Shown piece by piece: positions 22,755 through 24,505 of a DNA stretch of 24,505 nucleotides. Origin of the DNA: JALZAA01 sp035938395 (lineage in GTDB: Bacteria; Actinomycetota; Acidimicrobiia; IMCC26256; JACDBD01); NCBI GenBank assembly GCA_035938395.1, contig DASZGY010000006.1, positions 1 to 24,505 on the forward strand, written 5' to 3'. The notes below the pieces were generated by a model, which was given only the letters and a program-made list of their open reading frames with translations, made no database searches and had not been told where the DNA came from. A program made the translations under genes and the position numbers. The stretch's first letter is position 1. Each line of letters starts with the position of its first letter.

Positions 22755-23438
22755 TCAGCCGGCGAGAACGCGTGTGAGCTCGTCGCCCTTGACCCGTCGG
22801 AAAGCGCGTCCCGTCGCGCCCCGCTGCAGGACGGCGACCTCGAGCTGCTCGGGCGCGAGCGGCTGGCCGTCACTGCCGGCGAGAACAGAGGCTCCGAGCC
22901 TGATCGCGTCGTCGACGCTGAGTCCTTCCTGGTACCGGGTTTCGAGGGTCTGGGCGATGGCGTCGGCCTGACCGCCAAGGACCGTGTGCCCTTCCTCGTC
23001 CTGCACGGTGCCGTCGTAGAGGATGTGGAACAGCTCGTCGTTGCCGGCGGTATCGGCGACTTGCGCCACGAGGATCTCCACCTCGTACGGCTTCATCTCG
23101 TGCGTGAAGACCTGCCCGAGCGTCTGCGCGTACGCGTTGGCGAGCGAGCGGGCATTGACGTCCTCGCGTGAGTACGCATAGCCCTTGAGATCGGCCTGGC
23201 GAATGCCGGCGATCTTGAGCATCTCGAACTCGTTGTACTTCCCGACCCCCGCGAACGCGATGTGGTCGTAGATCTCGCTGATCTTGAAGAGCGTCCGCGA
23301 CGGGTTCTCCGCCACGAGCACGATGCCGTCCGCTGCCTCGAGCGCGATGAGGCTCCGGCCGCGCGCGATGCCCTTGCGGGCGTAGTCGGCGCGGTCCTTC
23401 ATGACCTGCTCCGGCGACACGTAGAAGGGCATGCTCAT
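22755..23438 (-). CDS. prcA: 20S proteasome alpha subunit PrcA
   Basis: A 227-residue alpha-type subunit that forms the outer rings of the 20S core and gates entry of pupylated proteins delivered by the Mpa ring. Seen: the N-terminal MPFYVSPEQVMKDRADYARKGIARG, matching the actinobacterial PrcA start, then GIVLVAENPSRTLFKISEIYDHIAFAGVGKYNEFEMLK, LANAYAQTLGQVFTHEMKPYEVEILVAQV and ADAIAQTLETRYQEGLSVDDAIRL. It has no N-terminal threonine and is not proteolytic, as expected of alpha. The start is ATG 23438, which overlaps the prcB stop by ATGA; a second ATG at 23432 is close. GGAGG lies about 10 nt upstream. It is slightly shorter than the M. tuberculosis protein at the C-terminus. Confidence 0.95.
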   Translation of the reverse strand: MSMPFYVSPEQVMKDRADYARKGIARGRSLIALEAADGIVLVAENPSRTLFKISEIYDHIAFAGVGKYNEFEMLKIAGIRQADLKGYAYSREDVNARSLANAYAQTLGQVFTHEMKPYEVEILVAQVADTAGNDELFHILYDGTVQDEEGHTVLGGQADAIAQTLETRYQEGLSVDDAIRLGASVLAGSDGQPLAPEQLEVAVLQRGATGRAFRRVKGDELTRVLAG

Positions 23439-24250
23439 TCGCCGGCGCCCTCCTCTGGTCCTCCGAGCAGCGCGGTGGCGCGCCGTTCGACCTCGTCGTC
23501 GGGGAGGGCGCGGTAACCGTCGGCGCTGATCACGGCCACGGTCGGGAAGATCCGGCGAACGAGGTCCGGGCCGCCGGTCGCGGTGTCCTCGTCGGCCGCC
23601 GCGAACAACGACCGCACGGCAATGTCGATCGCTGCGTCTGCCGACATCCCCTCGCGCCACTGCGCCTTGATCCAGTTCTTGGCGTGCACGCCGCCGGAGC
23701 CGTTGGTCTGAAAGTCGGACTCTTCGTACTTCCCGCCGGTGGCGTCGAAGCTGAACACACGGCCGTGCCCGCGGCGCTCGTCGAACCCGGCGAACAGCGG
23801 CACGACGATGAGGCCTTGCAGGGCGGCGGGCAGGTTGGCGCGGACCATCTGCGCGAGCTGGTTGGCCTTTCCCTCGAGCGAGAGGGACTCGCCCTCGATC
23901 TTCTCGTAGTGCTCGAGCTGGGTCTGGAACAGTCGGACCATCTCGTTGCCGGGCCCGGCGACACCTGCGAAGGCGACGCCCGAGTACTCGTCGGCCGGGA
24001 ACACCTTCTCGATGCGCCGGCTCGCGATGGCGAAGCCGCTGGTGGCCCGGCGATCGCCGGCGAGCACGACGCCGTCGGCAAAGCGGATGGCGACGACCGT
24101 GGTCCCGTGCGGGATGTCGACCGAAGCCTGCTGCGCGCCCGGCGCCGGCGCCGGACCCGCGTCGGGTACGGCGGTCCGCCGCAGGAGCTCGGCGAACGAA
24201 GGGCCGGGGTCGAAGCCGGGCCCGAAGAGGGGAAGCGGGCGCTCGTTCAT
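23435..24250 (-). CDS. prcB: 20S proteasome beta subunit PrcB
   Basis: A 271-residue precursor of the catalytic beta subunit. Seen: a propeptide of 49 residues, then the cleavage point HG|TTVVA, so T50 becomes the mature N-terminal threonine nucleophile. In mature numbering D17 (AGDRR) and K33 (RRIEKVF), the helpers of the active threonine, are both present. Further family segments are FAGVAGPGNEMVRLFQTQLEHYEKIEGESL, GKANQLAQMVRANLPAALQGL, FDATGGKYEES, GSGGVHAKNWIK and DEDTATGGPDLVRRIFPTVAVI. The start is ATG 24250, with a TAGGCT -10-like box 9 nt upstream. It overlaps prcA by ATGA, fixing a 1:1 coupled expression. A 58-residue ORF lies 28 nt upstream. Confidence 0.96.
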   Translation of the reverse strand: MNERPLPLFGPGFDPGPSFAELLRRTAVPDAGPAPAPGAQQASVDIPHGTTVVAIRFADGVVLAGDRRATSGFAIASRRIEKVFPADEYSGVAFAGVAGPGNEMVRLFQTQLEHYEKIEGESLSLEGKANQLAQMVRANLPAALQGLIVVPLFAGFDERRGHGRVFSFDATGGKYEESDFQTNGSGGVHAKNWIKAQWREGMSADAAIDIAVRSLFAAADEDTATGGPDLVRRIFPTVAVISADGYRALPDDEVERRATALLGGPEEGAGE

Positions 24251-24259
24251 CGACGAGCG

Positions 24260-24265
24260 AGCCTA
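24260..24265 (-). promoter_or_regulatory. putative -10 element of prcB
   Basis: Minus-strand TAGGCT fits TANNNT and lies 9 nt before the prcB ATG, giving a leader of only a few bases. It falls in the 28-nt gap after the small ORF, so prcBA could be transcribed on its own. Confidence 0.35.
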
Positions 24266-24278
24266 CACGGGCGAAATC

Positions 24279-24455
24279 TCAGCGAACGCGGCCGAGCAGT
24301 CGCCAGAACCGCAATCGTCGTCGCAGCCGCCGCACCGCGCGCTCGTCGTCCATGGCCTTGAGCACGTCGGCCGACGGCAGATGCTGTGATTCGCTCGCTG
24401 CGATCGGATAGCCGCGAGCACCCCACGCCCGTCCGAGGATCGGCTCCGACGCCAT
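24279..24455 (-). CDS. 58-residue basic hypothetical protein upstream of prcB
   Basis: A small open frame from ATG 24455 to TGA at 24279. The product starts MASEPILGRAWGARGYPIAAS, continues through SADVLKAMDDERAVRR and ends in an Arg-rich amphipathic helix (RRLRRRLRFWRLLGRVR). A TAGGGT box at 24467-24462 lies exactly 6 nt before the ATG, the same leaderless spacing as two other genes here. It occupies the position and size where pup lies in mycobacteria, but it lacks the C-terminal GGQ or GGE and the acidic helix, so it is not Pup. I do not recognise a family. It could be a regulator or a small gene unrelated to the proteasome. Confidence 0.55.
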   Translation of the reverse strand: MASEPILGRAWGARGYPIAASESQHLPSADVLKAMDDERAVRRLRRRLRFWRLLGRVR

Positions 24456-24461
24456 ACGCGA

Positions 24462-24467
24462 ACCCTA
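24462..24467 (-). promoter_or_regulatory. putative -10 element of the 58-residue ORF (leaderless)
   Basis: Minus-strand TAGGGT, a common actinobacterial -10, lies 6 nt before the ATG at 24455. No clear -35 is visible before the window ends. Bases 24468-24505 hold nothing recognised. Confidence 0.4.
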
Positions 24468-24505
24468 CGCCGCCCTCCCCCGCAACGCCTCGATCCTCTG
24501 GCGGG

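Noticed and set aside
22750..22763. GCCGG/CCGGC hairpin at the convergent end of prcA as a terminator
   Set aside because: Five base pairs with a 4-nt loop and no T-run is expected by chance in such GC-rich sequence.
24279..24455. Calling the 58-residue ORF pup
   Set aside because: It lacks the C-terminal GGQ or GGE and the acidic coiled helix that define Pup.

Overview
This is a high-GC window with overlapping genes, many GTG starts and one TTG start. Its right half is the Pup-proteasome locus: prcB, prcA, pafA, pafB and pafC, followed by tatA, tatC and helY. That combination points to the phylum Actinomycetota. The gene mix (single-chain GcvP, an Lnt without a Ppm domain, a two-domain ThyX-like protein, DUF3866) would suit a deep-branching lineage such as Acidimicrobiia, but the class is an inference. 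No rRNA, tRNA, CRISPR array or intact insertion sequence was seen.

Layout. 44-4889 (+): a PD-(D/E)XK nuclease-like protein, then gcvT, a tandem glycine riboswitch and gcvP; gcvH is absent. 4893-5291 (-): a RidA-family protein. 5292-5621: a spacer holding a decayed YjbR-like fragment and a dif-like Xer site embedded in a nested palindrome. 5622-9651 (-): DUF4193-like zinc-ribbon protein, lnt, a helical hypothetical protein, a GNAT acetyltransferase and an LLM-class oxidoreductase. 9652-10133: a spacer with a strongly folded candidate RNA on the minus strand. 10134-11738 (-): a double-domain ThyX-like protein. 11833-16423 (-): tatA, tatC, a small membrane protein, helY and a truncated lipid-kinase-like protein, in transcription order. 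16538-17266 (+): a glycerophosphodiester phosphodiesterase. 17282-17959 (-): signal peptidase I. 18001-20929 (-): DUF3866, pafB and pafC, coupled by 4-nt overlaps. 20969-22327 (-): pafA. 22395-22742 (+): a small DUF2007-like membrane protein, divergent from pafA. 22755-24250 (-): prcB-prcA, preceded by a 58-residue ORF at 24279-24455.

How the parts work together. PafA attaches Pup to target proteins, the PrcA/PrcB core degrades them, and PafB/PafC are the WYL-domain regulators of the actinobacterial DNA-damage response. Tat export, signal peptidase I and Lnt form a secretion and lipoprotein theme. GcvT and GcvP are two of the glycine cleavage subunits, and the riboswitch should make gcvP respond to glycine. 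pup, dop and mpa are not in the window and would be expected to the right or elsewhere.

The points most worth a second look are the dif-like palindrome near 5521-5593, the folded minus-strand RNA candidate near 9837-9928, DUF3866 translationally coupled to pafBC, the ThyX-like protein whose two halves each keep a different part of the signature, and the short leaderless ORF before prcB.
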